Below are positions 22,468-33,541 of a stretch of DNA of 64,000 bases, one piece after another. A program made the translations under genes and the position numbers. The stretch's first letter is position 1. Every line of letters starts with the position of its first letter. The notes below the pieces were generated by a model, which saw only the letters and a list, made by a program, of their open reading frames with translations, made no database searches and was not told the DNA's origin. Source of the DNA: Gnomoniopsis sp. IMI 355080 (taxonomy: Eukaryota; Ascomycota; Sordariomycetes; Diaporthales; Gnomoniaceae); assembly GCA_027946555.1 (NCBI GenBank), contig JAPEVC010000031.1:62001-126000 (forward strand). Reading direction: 5' to 3'.

Positions 22468-24091
22468 ATGGCGACCCTCCAGCGGCTCGCAGGCCGCTCC
22501 GCGAAGCGACTGTGTCTGAGACCAGCCTGCGCCCTGTCCCTCCGCCCGACCACGACGTCCGTACCCGTGATATCTTCAAGAGCCGCAGCCGTCTCCTCGT
22601 TCTCTACCACAAGCTTGCGCCGGTATGCCCAGACGCAAGACACCCAGGGCACCGTCCTGGTGCCCGTCGACGAGAACTTCCAAGCCGCGGCGAACCCTTA
22701 CGAAATGGAACAGCTAAAGCAAAGGAACGACGAGGCCCCGAAAGGAGCCGCCGGCGAGTCTTCGATAGCTAACCGCAAGGTGCGGCACTACACCGTCAAC
22801 TTTGGTCCCCAGCACCCGGCCGCCCACGGAGTGCTGCGGTTGATTCTGGAGCTCAATGGCGAGGAGATTGTGCGCGCCGACCCTCACGTTGGTCTGCTGC
22901 ACCGTGGCACCGAGAAGCTGTGCGAGTACAAGACCTATCTTCAGGCCCTGCCCTACTTCGACCGTCTCGACTATGTCTCCATGATGACCAACGAGCAATG
23001 CTTTGCGTTGGCGGTTGAGAAGCTGCTGAACATTGAGCTGCCCGAGCGCGCCAAGTGGATCAGGACCATGTTCGGCGAGATTACCCGTATTCTCAACCAC
23101 CTGATGTCGGTCCTGTCGCACGCTATGGATGTCGGTGCTCTTACGCCTTTCTTGTGGGGTTTCGAGGAACGTGAGAAGCTCATGGTAAGACTTTGTCAAC
23201 AACAGTAGAGCGAGGGGACGAGATAGCAGAGTGGCAAACTAACAAAGATGCTTCACCCAGGAATTCTATGAGCGTGTCTCCGGTGCCCGTCTCCACGCTG
23301 CTTACGTCCGGCCCGGTGGTGTTCACCAAGATATTCCCGTCGGCCTCCTTGACGACATCTACCAATGGGCCACCCAGTTCGGCGACCGCATCGATGAGAC
23401 CGAGGAGATGTTGACGGACAACCGTATCTGGATCGACCGTCTCCGCGGTGTGGGTGTTGTCACGGCCGCAGATGCTCTCAACCTGTCTTTCACGGGTGTC
23501 ATGTTGCGCGGATCCGGCGTCCCATGGGACATCCGCAAGTCCTCCCCGTACGACGCGTACGACCAGGTCGAGTTCGACGTCCCTGTGGGCGTCAACGGCG
23601 ACTGTTACGACCGGTATTTGTGCCGTATGGAGGAGTTCCGTCAGTCGCTGCGTATTATTCACCAGTGCCTGAACAAGATGCCTGCCGGCCCCGTCCGTGT
23701 TGAGGACTACAAAATATCGCCACCGCCTCGTGCCGCCATGAAGGAGAACATGGAGGCTCTGATTCACCACTTCCTCCTCTACACCAAGGGCTATGCCGTC
23801 CCACCAGGAGACACGTACTCTGCAATTGAGGCTCCAAAGGGCGAGATGGGCGTTTACGTAGTGAGCGATGGAAGTGAGCGTCCTTACCGTGTGCACATTC
23901 GTGCACCTGGTTTTGCTCACTTGGGTGGTTTTGATGCGGTATCAAAGGGTCACATGTTGGCTGACGCCGTGGCCATTATTGGCACTATGGATTTGGTGTT
24001 TGGTAAGTTCATTTAAAACTGGAATTCGCAGTACTGGCAAATACTAATTCAAATACTAATTCACCAATTTCTAGGCGAGGTTGACAGGTAG
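22468..24091 (+). CDS. nuo-49: NADH:ubiquinone oxidoreductase 49 kDa subunit (NDUFS2)
   Basis: Core subunit of mitochondrial complex I next to the quinone site. Three exons, 22468-23184, 23261-24002 and 24075-24091, with introns of 76 and 72 nt; 491 aa. The N-terminal 50 or so residues form an Arg/Ser/Ala presequence (LQRLAGRSAKRLCLRP...). The mature part starts near VRHYTVNFGPQHPAAHGVLR, which contains the His-rich loop of the quinone pocket, and continues with DPHVGLLHRGTEKLCEYKTY, RLDYVSMMTNEQ and SGARLHAAYVRPGGV. The last exon adds only five residues (GEVDR), and its inclusion restores the invariant DLVFGEVDR end. Nearly every residue follows the family. Confidence 0.97.
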
Positions 24092-25464
24092 ACGGAAATG
24101 TGGCGAGACGACCAGCGAGGAATTCAAAAAAGAGAAACTCAATGAACAAGCAACGCAAGTTGATTGCTACACCGCAAGAGGATCATTCCACTCGATTTGT
24201 GTGTATGATATGGGGGGCTTGAGTTGAGTAAATAGAGAACGCTTCCAATGAACTTAAATGCACTACGTTGGGTGATTGGCTGTAGTGATCCCGAACACTC
24301 CGGTCATTAATGTCCCAGTGAGCCACGATCACACCGTTTACCTGACGTCAACGAGCTCATCGATGCCACGATGCAAATTCTGAAGTCAATGCAGTTTGTG
24401 CTACCAAAGTTTAGGGGGAAATCCATCGCGTCTCGTCGTGCTAGTTTTGTCCTCGACTGAGGCCTTTGGACCCGAGTGCGCCTCCCATCGAAGACCCCGA
24501 GAGAAAAGGAGAGTGTCAAAGTAGACGCACGCTGTAGAGCACCACCACCTTGTGGCTTTCGAAGCAATATCAAAGCAGAACAAGCCCGAGAAAATTAGGA
24601 CAGGCTAGTGGAAAGGAAGATGACCACCGCCATCGAGCACCACAACAACGCTGGGTTCAACAAATGTCTCCACGAGGTCCACCTGCCCATCGCTCTCCTC
24701 GTAATGACATCCATCGCTACCGTGTCAGGAATTCGGCCATCGTTTCGTAAGCGCCGTCCTAACTTTTCAAGGCGCTGGAGAAGTAGCGAGGCCAATTGTG
24801 AGACCGAAAAGGGTACGTCTCTCCTCCTCAAGGCAGACGGTGTTTGGAATGTGCGAGCTATGATCAGTCAGGTGGGCCGAAGGCCGGCCGGATGGACTTT
24901 GGCAGGAAAGGCGTTGCAAATTCTCTGAGTCAAGATCAGGTTGAGTAGAAAGCTGCGAGTATTTCGCTTGGAAAGAAAAAGACGGACCTTCTCCCAGAAA
25001 TTAAGAAGACGGGAACAGAAAGATGCGCGCATGCCAGGACCACTGGCAAAGCTAGAGAGGGCAATAAGTTGGCTGAGTCAAGCCTCGTAGTCCACCATAT
25101 CTCAGCAAAGACAAGAGGCCCTGATGTAGGGTCGGGTCCTGCTATTTCTGTTAGGGTATCTCGAACTCTGAAATGATACTGGAATTGTTGGCTCATGTAG
25201 GGCAGAGAACTACGCATATTCACCTGGGCAGTGAGGTGGATTGAGTGGCTGCTTACCTTGTATCTCTTCCAAAAAGAACTGCAAACACCAACACCTCTTA
25301 CAATGATTAAAGCCTTCTCACCATCTATGGCTTGGAAGCTGAGAACTTGTTGCCTGTTAGTTTCTGTCACTCCACATCTTCACTCTCATCCAAAAGGTGA
25401 CGCTGTCACTCACATGTCTGCTTTATTTTCTCTTGCCAGAGAGGATGATATTTCAACATCTCTT
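24092..25464. other. Intergenic, 1.4 kb, no supported gene
   Basis: This is the 3' flank of the complex I gene and the 3' flank of the Cys/His-rich gene (convergent). A TGACGTCA (CRE/ATF-type) palindrome lies at 24343-24350. The plus-strand frame from 24620 (102 codons) and minus-strand frames at 24307-24831 and 24936-25370 have no domain features; the last lacks an ATG. Confidence 0.45.
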
Positions 25465-27230
25465 TCAGCCCGAGTTATCCTCACCCTGGCCACTGCCATC
25501 GTTGCTGCAAGCAGCATGAACAGGGTCGGAGCCAGCATGCCCAGTGCTGAGGTGACCATCCCAAGACAGCCTGACATCGGATGCAGAGGCACTCTTCTTG
25601 TGGGCCAGGCGCGTCAGCCTGCTGTGTCGGCTATCAATGGTCGCAGAAACCAGTCCACCAGCCACTTGAGAATCAGTTCCATTGCGAATCTGTCCAAACT
25701 CCTTAGCCTTCTGGAGCTTGGTTGTCTCCAGTGGCTCGGTAGCTCTTTGGCTCTTGGACGCCTGCTGAGATTGATCTCTCTTGTTCCTTGGATGCAATAC
25801 ACAGTCTTCAAAACTTCCAATGTGCTCCATGTATTCAGGAGCCTCAGGACCTGCACCTATGGGCAGGCCTACAAGTGGTGGTGGTGCATCCTTGGCTCTG
25901 ATGTAGTCCAGATTCTGCATGTCCACACAGCGACCAATTCTGCCCCCCTGTTTTCCTCCCTCAGTGCAGGCAAAGTTGTAAAGAGGATTGGTCGACTGGG
26001 TGGGATCGATTTGGTGTATAGCTCCCGAGGATCGGGCAGGCTGGCCGATGTTGGCAGGTAGACCAGGCTGCTGCAAAAGAAAAGAAGAGTAAGTAGGTGG
26101 AGGCATACGATTATGAAGTGTCAATTTATTATGGAAAGCAGCATTGGCCGTGTATAGCCTGCAAGGTAACTCTGAATACTTTAGGGGAAAATGAGGGAGA
26201 AGAAAGGTGGACATACCTGCTGGGCTGTTGACCACGCACCGGCCTGTGCGCCTTGATGAGTGTGACTGGGCTGTCCAGTTGGAAAGTAAGGCTCGTATGA
26301 CTGGTATGGTTGGTAAGCCTGGGTATCTCGAGACCAGGACTCAGAAGAAGAGGCCTGAGTTGGATCACTCGAGTAGCTGGAACTCTGGACCCAAGCACCA
26401 GCTCCTTCTAAAATTTGGTCAGGAATGGAGTGGGAGCTAGCCACATGAACAGCTTGTTCTTGGCCACTGTACACTTCAAGAGAAGACGACTCGATGATAC
26501 CATACACTTCAGGAGTCTGGTAGAAGGAGAAATCTGCTCCACACTTGCAGGAACCTGCATTGTGCAGTTGACGGTGCTCCTCAATCCATTCGACTCCATA
26601 GAGAGAGTGGATTTGAGGAGGTATTGCTCCTGGCCTATTCTCACATGTGGTATTGCCAGTTTGCTGGCTCTCACCTGAATTTTCCACCACATCTGGTTGC
26701 TTTGAAGTGCCAGGCTGCTTCCTGACTGGTTGGTCTGAACCGGACTGTCCCTTGTTGTACCCGCCAGTCTGACTGGTATCCTGAGGAGCAGTGGGCTTCT
26801 TTTTACCCTTGCGCCTACCGTTTCTGTTGTAAGTCTGCTTGGGGCCACCCCCTTTGGAATTTCCGTCGTTCTTGTTCCTACCCTTTTCAACGACGTTGTT
26901 GGCCACAGGCGAAGACGATTTGAATGTTTGCACAGGATTGACTGGATTGCTGGGGATGATGACACGAGGCTTGATAAGATCTGGGAAGATGACGGGACAG
27001 CCGCATACTCCTCGCTCGTGCATCCAGTGGTGTTCCCACTCCAGAATCAGTACAGCGCGACCATGCAGGATTCGTTGGCATGCAGGGCACATCTCTAGGG
27101 CAAGGATCGATCGGCGTCCGTATGTAGCACAGATTGGATTGGTGTGGAACTGTGTAGTCAAAGGACATGGGCGAAGGACCTCAGCAGAGGTATGGCCACA
27201 GGTATAGCCAACGAACTTGGTGAAGCACAT
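25465..27230 (-). CDS. Unknown Cys/His-rich, Gln-rich low-complexity protein
   Basis: Two exons, 26217-27230 and 25465-26070, with a 146-nt intron (GTATGT...TTGCAG) encode about 539 aa. The N-terminal 90 residues hold a probable metal-binding module: CGH in GYTCGHTSAEVLRPCPL, NPIC, MCPACQRILHGR, WEHHWMHERGVCGCP. A basic Lys/Gly/Asn-rich stretch (NRNGRRKGKKK) follows. A second motif, near residues 215-245, reads GVEWIEEHRQLH and CKCGADFSFY. The C-terminal half is Ser/Gln/Tyr-rich and prion-like (YQPYQSYEPYF), then PARSSGAIHQ and a Ser/Arg-rich end. Similar Cys-spaced N-termini occur in uncharacterised Pezizomycotina proteins; I know no function. RNA or protein binding is a guess based on the basic and Q/Y-rich parts. 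The ATG at 27230 is the natural start. Confidence 0.75.
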
Positions 27231-27362
27231 GTTGATGATTCTGTTGCCAATACTTGCCAGACAAGGTGTGCTGAGTATGAAATGATTGTAATGACATGGG
27301 CAGCCAAAACGGAAGGGCCTTGGTGAGAAGATTGCTTTGAAGAATTCAATTGTGAATTTGAA

Positions 27363-27472
27363 GAGGTTGCTGAAATTGAACGAAGGAGGTTGGCTAAATT
27401 GAGGCTGAAAGTTGGTTAAGATGAGGCTGAGCTTTTCATGGGCGAGGCTGAGATTGTTCAGTACGAGGCTGC
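27363..27472 (-). repeat. Degenerate tandem GAGGCTGA motif, spaced mostly 21-23 nt
   Basis: GAGGTTGC at 27363, GAGGTTGG at 27386, and GAGGCTG at 27401, 27423, 27444 and 27465: the starts are 23, 15, 22, 21 and 21 nt apart. Further weak copies occur near 27508 and 27620. It lies within 250 bp upstream of the Cys/His-rich gene's ATG, and reads as CAGCCTC on the sense strand of that gene. Confidence 0.7.
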
Positions 27473-28666
27473 GTTTGCTTATGATTTTTCAGGAAGCAGC
27501 AATTGCATAGGTTGAGACTGCACTGGCTGTGAAGAAGGAAGCGGGGCAGTGAGCAGAACGAGTCGATATCATTTCCTTGACTGGAATGATGAGAAATAGA
27601 AGGCTCTCCAGTGTTCACGCGAGGCTGAACTTGTGATGAAAAGACAATGAAGCGAAGTCTATATGATGAGCAACCAGGGCGATTTGAATGCTGTCTCTTC
27701 TTCCCGCCTCCACAGCACAATCAAAAGCTCTCGCCTGTTTGGAAGTGAACAATCTGGGTCGTACACTTATAGCTACACAGTGGTGATCATATATCCGCTG
27801 ACATACATTCCGAAGGCTTTAACTTAATCTTAAAAACAGCCCTGTGTACTAGATCATGTTTGAGGTGAGCAAGACTGGATCTTGAATCAGAGGAGCAGTG
27901 TTGAGGTCTCAGATGCTTGAGCTTTGACTATAATTACACATTTTCCCCTTAGCAAAGAAAGCTCACATAATCAGAAACCACTTGTTGATCCATACAAGAG
28001 GCTAAAGTTCCGGTGCCATTCACAAGCGACTTTCGGAGCACTCCATCAAAACAGTAAAATGGTGTCGGATAATGCTGTCACCACACCGGATGGGAGACTG
28101 ATGTATCTACAACTTATACCAGTAGTTGCGCACGGACGGCCTGTCTCATTTATTGGTCATTTATTGGTTCAAAGGTAGCAGTCGCCTGGTAGACAATGAC
28201 TGTACTGAGGCACGAATTCACGGAAAAGTAGACCAGACTTTAGAGCATCAGTCCAAACCTGAATCCGTGACAATTTGAATGTGCCGCCAGGGAAAATATG
28301 GACCTTTTATTCACGAAACGTAGCGCCCATTTTCGGCCGCAATGGATCGCTAGATTAGTGGTCTCATGTATGTCCAGTGTGACTGGGCACTAACAGGGTC
28401 GTAAACGGGAGCACATATATAGTACTGCAAACGGGGCGGTTCCAACTCGCAACCACAATGATTCTAGACTATGAGGAAGTATTTTCGACCTAGACGTCAC
28501 GAATATCCAAAACTGATGCCTCTTATAGATGAATAAAAACAATAAACGAAATTGCTGAATGCCCTCAATTGAGATACCAAGGAGTTATCGTTCAAATATC
28601 TGCTAACAATTTCAGGGCGAACATGTGCTGCAATCTGTTAGTGGAAGCATCGAGGTTCACGCGCTA

Positions 28667-28674
28667 TCACGTGA
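28667..28674. promoter_or_regulatory. TCACGTGA palindrome (E-box/Cbf1-type)
   Basis: A perfect 8-bp palindrome of the bHLH-binding type, about 740 bp upstream of the coiled-coil gene ATG. Binding is inference. Confidence 0.4.
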
Positions 28675-29414
28675 CCTAGACCCCAGCCATCCTGATTACT
28701 CATTTGGCCATCGCGTCACAGGCATCTCCCATCTCCTTTCCCCCATCGCCAGCGCTCTGCACCACAACAACGAACGCCGTCATCTTCAACACCATCATCA
28801 ATTTCGGCCATCATTACGACCTCGCCTTCACGCCTACAGCCACCTGAAAAACCACATGCAGAGCGCTCCAGCGCCACAGCGCCGAATCGGTTAGTGCAAA
28901 GGTGTCCGCTTATTCGCGGGCGACCGCTGCACGCTTGCCCAACGGTAAACAAGATGCTGCATTGCACACACCGCAGTCTCCTCCCGAGGGATCCACATTT
29001 CGGCTCAGCCTACTACCAAGCTACAGGACGATTCGCATGTTGTCCTGGGTGTAGGAGAAGGGATCCGCGAGGTAAAGCTCGGGATTGCCAGTGAGCTGGA
29101 ATGATGGCCCCCGGGGACCGTTGTTAACGCGAGCGTTGCGGGCTCTTCAGGCACCTTTTCTTTCTTGTTCATGCACCGAGTAAATACCTATGTATCGTCG
29201 CCTTTGTAATTGAGCCAAGGCTGCTCGTCGGTTCTTGCCTCCTGAAGGCATCGACAAAAGCCTGGGTGGGTGGGATCCTGTGTCTTTGACCAGGGGTTAT
29301 CGCTTTCTCTTCGCTGATATCACGGGCTGCTCCTCGCTTGGCCTAGTGTTCCATCGTAAGACACCCTCGCTAATGATACATACTAGGTTTGTAGGCAATA
29401 CCGTTTCAGCCAGA

Positions 29415-30780
29415 ATGGCTACCTCTACATCAACGTCTAGCTCGCCGGACATCATTCAGATTACGGGAGCTCGGGTCGTTATTGAGTGGTCGAATCCTGA
29501 CGGTCAGGCATGCTTCCTACCTGCGAGTGATTCAACAATCACTGAACATGGGCTCGTCACTTTGGACTGTCACCTCCGTCCCTCGACAAAGATGGCATCG
29601 TTCCGATTGCGAGCGCCTGTTGCGCTCAAAGGCCTCGGGCGCAAGATGACTCCGTTATTCATGTTCTTCGCGCCCGAGTGGATTCAGTCCTTGACTTATG
29701 AAGGCACTCAGACGACGCATGTCTCTGACACTGTCCGTAACTTGCTGGGCGATGGTGACATAGTCAATTTGCGCTTTAGACTTAGCAAGGCGGGCGACCT
29801 GATCGTCCCGCCTTATAGCTCTGTGGTGCCTAAGAAGAAGGTTTTCTGGGATTTATTCGATGGCTTGAAGGATCTTTCCCAGCAGACGGATTTTCTTTTG
29901 CACCTGAGCCGTGACAACGTCCCCTCGGAAGACGTCTTGGTCTCCTTCTGCGAGGCTGTATCGGGTGGCAAGTTGACTACAAGTGCCGCACATGCCGACG
30001 TTTCCAGACTCTATGATGGCAATGGCGGAAAGCTACTCCAAGGCACGGATCTTGCTGTCTCTGCCTCCGCTCCCATGGACAAACCGCCATCCTATGATGA
30101 GCTTGGCTCGCCTCCTCCAGCGCCGCCTGTAGAAAAGGGTGAGTGCGAATCTGTTGGTTGGTGGGAAATTCTGCTAATGAATACTAGAACATTTGTTGTC
30201 ATCAAGTATCAATGCCTCAGCCAGTAGTAGTAGGAAACGCCGGAGGACAAGTAGTAATGGCGACGAAAGTGCCGTCGAGGATGTTACTAAAAGTGAAAAC
30301 CCTCAAGATATCGACCGTGTGGAAGCCATCTGCCGCAAGCTCATGAATGAGATGACCGCTAAGTGGCGAGAGGAAGGAGACCAACTGCGCAATGAATTAC
30401 ATCAAGTGGAGACGCGGATAAAAGACTGGGTGGACGAGCGTCTAGACAAGCACGTTGTTAAATTACGCCAGGAGATCGAGCGGACGAGTGTCCAGCAGGA
30501 AACCCAAGCATACGATCAAGTGCAGGAGGTCAGAAAAGAAGTCCAACAAGTCAGCGATGAGACTCAGGAGACATTCGACAGGATAGAAGAGGTCAAGGAG
30601 GATATGCAGGCTTTCAAGGATGAGACCTTGGGACTCGTCGATGGTAGGTTGGAGGAGCAGATGGACTCCGTGCGCAGTGAACTTGAGGAGTATGTGGTGG
30701 AGCAAATACACCAGGCACAAGATCGAATTGTAGATCATATTCGATCCAATGTATACATAGACTTCAACATATACGACTAA
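29415..30780 (+). CDS. Unknown protein: N-terminal globular region plus long coiled coil
   Basis: Two exons, 29415-30138 and 30188-30780, with a 49-nt intron (GTGAGT...ACTAG) encode 438 aa. The N-terminal region (about 1-200) looks folded: IIQITGARVVIEWSNPDG, TLDCHLRPSTKMASFRLRAP, LFMFFAPEWIQSL, DIVNLRFRLSKAGDLIVPP. A Pro-rich DKPPSYDELGSPPPAPP linker contains a PPSY motif that could bind WW domains. A basic KRRRTSS nuclear-localisation-like patch follows, then about 150 residues of charged heptad coiled coil, ending YIDFNIYD. I recognise no named family, although sequences of this style recur in Pezizomycotina genomes. The start at 29415 is chosen over upstream in-frame sequence that looks like leader. 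Confidence 0.78.
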
Positions 30781-30842
30781 TAAGATGGTCGAAATCTTTG
30801 GATGAGAGCCGCCTTGCGATGCAGCCTCATGTCCATGAATAT

Positions 30843-31340
30843 TTATTTCGACTGATCCATACCGGCCGCTTTCCCACCGCTCACAGTATCCGGCCATGCC
30901 TCCATAAAGGCTTGGTCAAACCCCTCACATCGCCTGACCCCATCGTCGGCGATCTGGAACCAGCTTGGTTTACTGCTCACAAACATATGCGACCCGGGCT
31001 TGGGGAAGCTCCCTTCGCCGCTCGTGACTGTACCAGCGGCGACCCAAGGTTTCTCTGGGTAGTGATCGTACTCCAACGTGAGCGTACCGCCACAATCTGC
31101 GCAGCACGACCTCGAGGCAATGTCACTCAACCGGAACTCTTGACGGTGACCCTGTCCTGCGAAAGACAGCCCGGATCGAGGAACGCACAGCCAGGCCATG
31201 ACTGGTGCTCCGGACACAAGCTGGCACTGCTTGCAGTAGCAAAAGTCCAGATTAGTGGCGGGCTGGATCGATGTCCATGTGATAGAACCACAGGCACATT
31301 GCCCGCGCAGCGAGATCGTGGTCGGAATTACTACCGCCAT
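30843..31340 (-). CDS. GFA/CENP-V domain zinc protein
   Basis: A single-exon gene of 165 aa from the ATG at 31340 (MAVVIPTTISLRGQCACGS); the open frame extends 15 codons upstream without an ATG. The family's zinc-ligand Cys set is present: CACGSI, FCYCKQCQ and CCADCGGTL. The fold is that of glutathione-dependent formaldehyde-activating enzyme (Gfa) and CENP-V. Fungal genomes carry many such paralogues, mostly of unknown substrate, so formaldehyde chemistry is not implied. It is tail-to-tail with the coiled-coil gene, only 62 bp apart. Confidence 0.9.
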   Translation of the reverse strand: MAVVIPTTISLRGQCACGSITWTSIQPATNLDFCYCKQCQLVSGAPVMAWLCVPRSGLSFAGQGHRQEFRLSDIASRSCCADCGGTLTLEYDHYPEKPWVAAGTVTSGEGSFPKPGSHMFVSSKPSWFQIADDGVRRCEGFDQAFMEAWPDTVSGGKAAGMDQSK

Positions 31341-31988
31341 GTGTGGTGTATCTTGGAAGAAGGGACTGAGGCCCTCCGGGAGCAATTAACAAAGTGACTA
31401 GAGGTCTCTCTGCTCCTGGAAAGTCGTGCTAACAGCAAGGGCACTGGCTTGCTGGTGAGCATATGGTACAGTGTGTTGCCGGTCTCGGTTTGTGAAAGGA
31501 CGAGGCCCAAAGTCAGCACGAGCTCTAGTCTTTTATGTACATTTCAGACTCCTCAAATGGTATCAGAAGGTAGAGATAACAGTGATAGCCCGCCCTTTGG
31601 GAACCCCCGCAGGTTCGTGCAGAACCCGAAGTTCCGGATCGTGGCTGGACACAATCCGGGGATCGGTCAAGATGAGTGTAAGCCAGCATAGTCATCAGGC
31701 TTGTGAGACTTTTTTTGATATATCTACTTGCCATCCACTTTCAATACACTTAAAATAGTGGGTATCATTCATGCTCAGTCACCCCATGTGTCCCAGAGCA
31801 CCATCCCGTTTCCACCCAACACTGACAATCGCGCCTTGCCACCCACTCTGCGAATGAGCTCATTCCTCGCATTGCGGTACTGCTTTTCCACTTTCAGATT
31901 CCGCAATCCCAAATCAAGCCATTTGTAGGGGATGTGAAAACGCTGCGCAGAAACGATACCTACTTTGCAGACCCTTCACGAGGTATGT
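31341..31988. other. GFA promoter / reductase 3' flank
   Basis: Intergenic between two minus-strand genes. Nothing further was recognised. Confidence 0.5.
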
Positions 31989-33012
31989 TCATGTATCCAG
32001 TCTAACCTTGGACAGTCCTCTGTTGACGACCACTACATGCGTCGCAAACTCCACGATCCTTTTGGGCAAGAATGGCAAGAAACCACAGACAGTCGCCAAC
32101 CCTCCTCGCCAGATCTGGCCGCTCTTGCCGCGGACAACATCATGCACAATGTTCTTGGCCACCTTGTCGGCATTTTGACTCCTTGGTTTCTTCATACCTC
32201 TCCTCTGATCCCAGATCTCGCCTCGGGCTTTTTGGTAGTACGAGTTCTCTGGCAATTTCAGATCTCCAGAGTTGTCATGACTATGCTCCAGTCAGCAGCT
32301 GATCCCCATGCGGCCAAGTGAAATACAAGTAGAACGACAAAAAAAACCGGCTGACAAAAAGTGCAAAACTTACATGGGTGTCGTCACAGCTCCTACCATA
32401 GCCGTCACCACTCTCACTCCCAAAGGTTTCAACTCAATGCGAAGCGTCTCGGAGATACTGTTGGCAGCCGCCTTGGAGCTGAAGTATATTCCTATACGTC
32501 CAGTCAGCCAGTGCTCTCGTTACTTCTGCTGCTTTTCCACCAGCTGGGACAGGCTCAATTGTCAGGTCAAACTCACCACCCCACGCCAGGATCATTTGCG
32601 CTCCCACAGAGTTGATATTGACGACCGTCCCTCGAGCCTTTATGAGCATCGGTACAAAAGCCTGTGTGAGAGCCAGTACTGCCCACACGTTGAGGTCGTA
32701 GAGCGCTTTTGCTTCTTCAAGTGATACGTCCAGGAGCGGCATGGTGCAATCAGCGCCGGCGTTGTTGACCAGGACGTCGAGTTTGCCGCCAGTCTTCGTC
32801 TTGATATATTGCAAACACTGCTCAATTGATTCCTTTCGAGTGACATCCAATGTTGAAATCTCTATGCCCTGGACCCCCTCCAGCGATCCGGCCTTGGTAG
32901 GATTTCTCAAGGTGGCATAGACGTGGTACCCTTTGGCGTGGAAGGCCTTGGCTAGAGCGGCGCCTATGCCGCCCTCGCTGCAGCCAGTGATTAGCACTGT
33001 TTTCTTCGACAT
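31989..33012 (-). CDS. AYR1: Short-chain dehydrogenase, AYR1-like (1-acyl-DHAP reductase type)
   Basis: Three exons, 32577-33012, 32374-32491 and 31989-32280, with introns of 85 and 93 nt; 281 aa. Rossmann motif TGCSEGGIG at the N-terminus; DVTR; VNNAGAD; catalytic Ser in NINSVGA; YFSSK (YxxxK) just after the first junction (AWGG-IYFSSKAA). The layout matches yeast Ayr1, an ER/lipid-droplet NADPH-dependent reductase of 1-acyl-dihydroxyacetone phosphate that also acts as a lipase. The C-terminus has a hydrophobic patch (LATVCGFLPFLP...FATHVVVV) suitable for membrane or lipid-droplet attachment. Substrate is by family only. The GT-AG sites restore a continuous family-like sequence across both junctions. 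Confidence 0.88.
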
Positions 33013-33541
33013 GATGGTTTATTTTGGTGTTTGTTGTAGGTTTCTAATCTGAGACATGATACCAATAACTTTTGGGCCTTATAGGATCTGCGTAAGGTCC
33101 GTTCGCAGGGCGAGGCTAGGATGAAACCAAGGAGTTCACCCGGTAATCGGCTCCGGAACACACATAATCAAACACAAAGTTGACCAGCTCAGAACTTAGA
33201 TTTCTCAGTATCTCAGCTTTTAGGTGGCTCTGGGCCCATATAACGGCACCAAATCGTCAAAGGTAAGTCGTCCCAATTGATCTGTTGATGGCTCCGCTAC
33301 CACTATATACACTGTCACTCAACAACAGAGTAGCCGCAGGATGAGGAGTATCAAAATTTGAGTTCGCAAAATTTATGGCCTCAGATAAAGTCGGATTTGT
33401 CCTGATTCTTCGTATTTAGCTCAATTTCGGACTCATCGAGAATCCTTAAAGCCAGGCATTTGATTGTGACACAGCACATGGTTCTCATCGTCACGTTCGA
33501 CTGTGGTCAATGGGTTGAAATAAAAATTGAGGGGTATTCTT
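33013..33541. other. Reductase promoter / COQ6 3' flank
   Basis: Intergenic between two minus-strand genes. No other gene was seen. Confidence 0.5.

Larger units (their letters stand above)
27231..29414. other. Divergent intergenic region, 2.2 kb
   Basis: Contains the promoter and leader of the Cys/His-rich gene (minus) and of the coiled-coil gene (plus). A degenerate GAGGCTGA repeat lies at 27363-27472. A TCACGTGA E-box-type palindrome is at 28667-28674. The 28700-28890 stretch is pyrimidine-rich on the plus strand. No additional gene is supported; the minus frame starting at 27720 has no ATG. Confidence 0.5.

Noticed and set aside
24620..24928. 102-codon plus-strand frame downstream of the complex I gene
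   Set aside because: It has no signal peptide, domain or splice partner. Composition is like the surrounding non-coding DNA.
27436..27720. Minus-strand frame starting CCGGGKKRQHSN
   Set aside because: It begins with TTG, has no ATG and overlaps the repeat-bearing leader of the Cys/His-rich gene.
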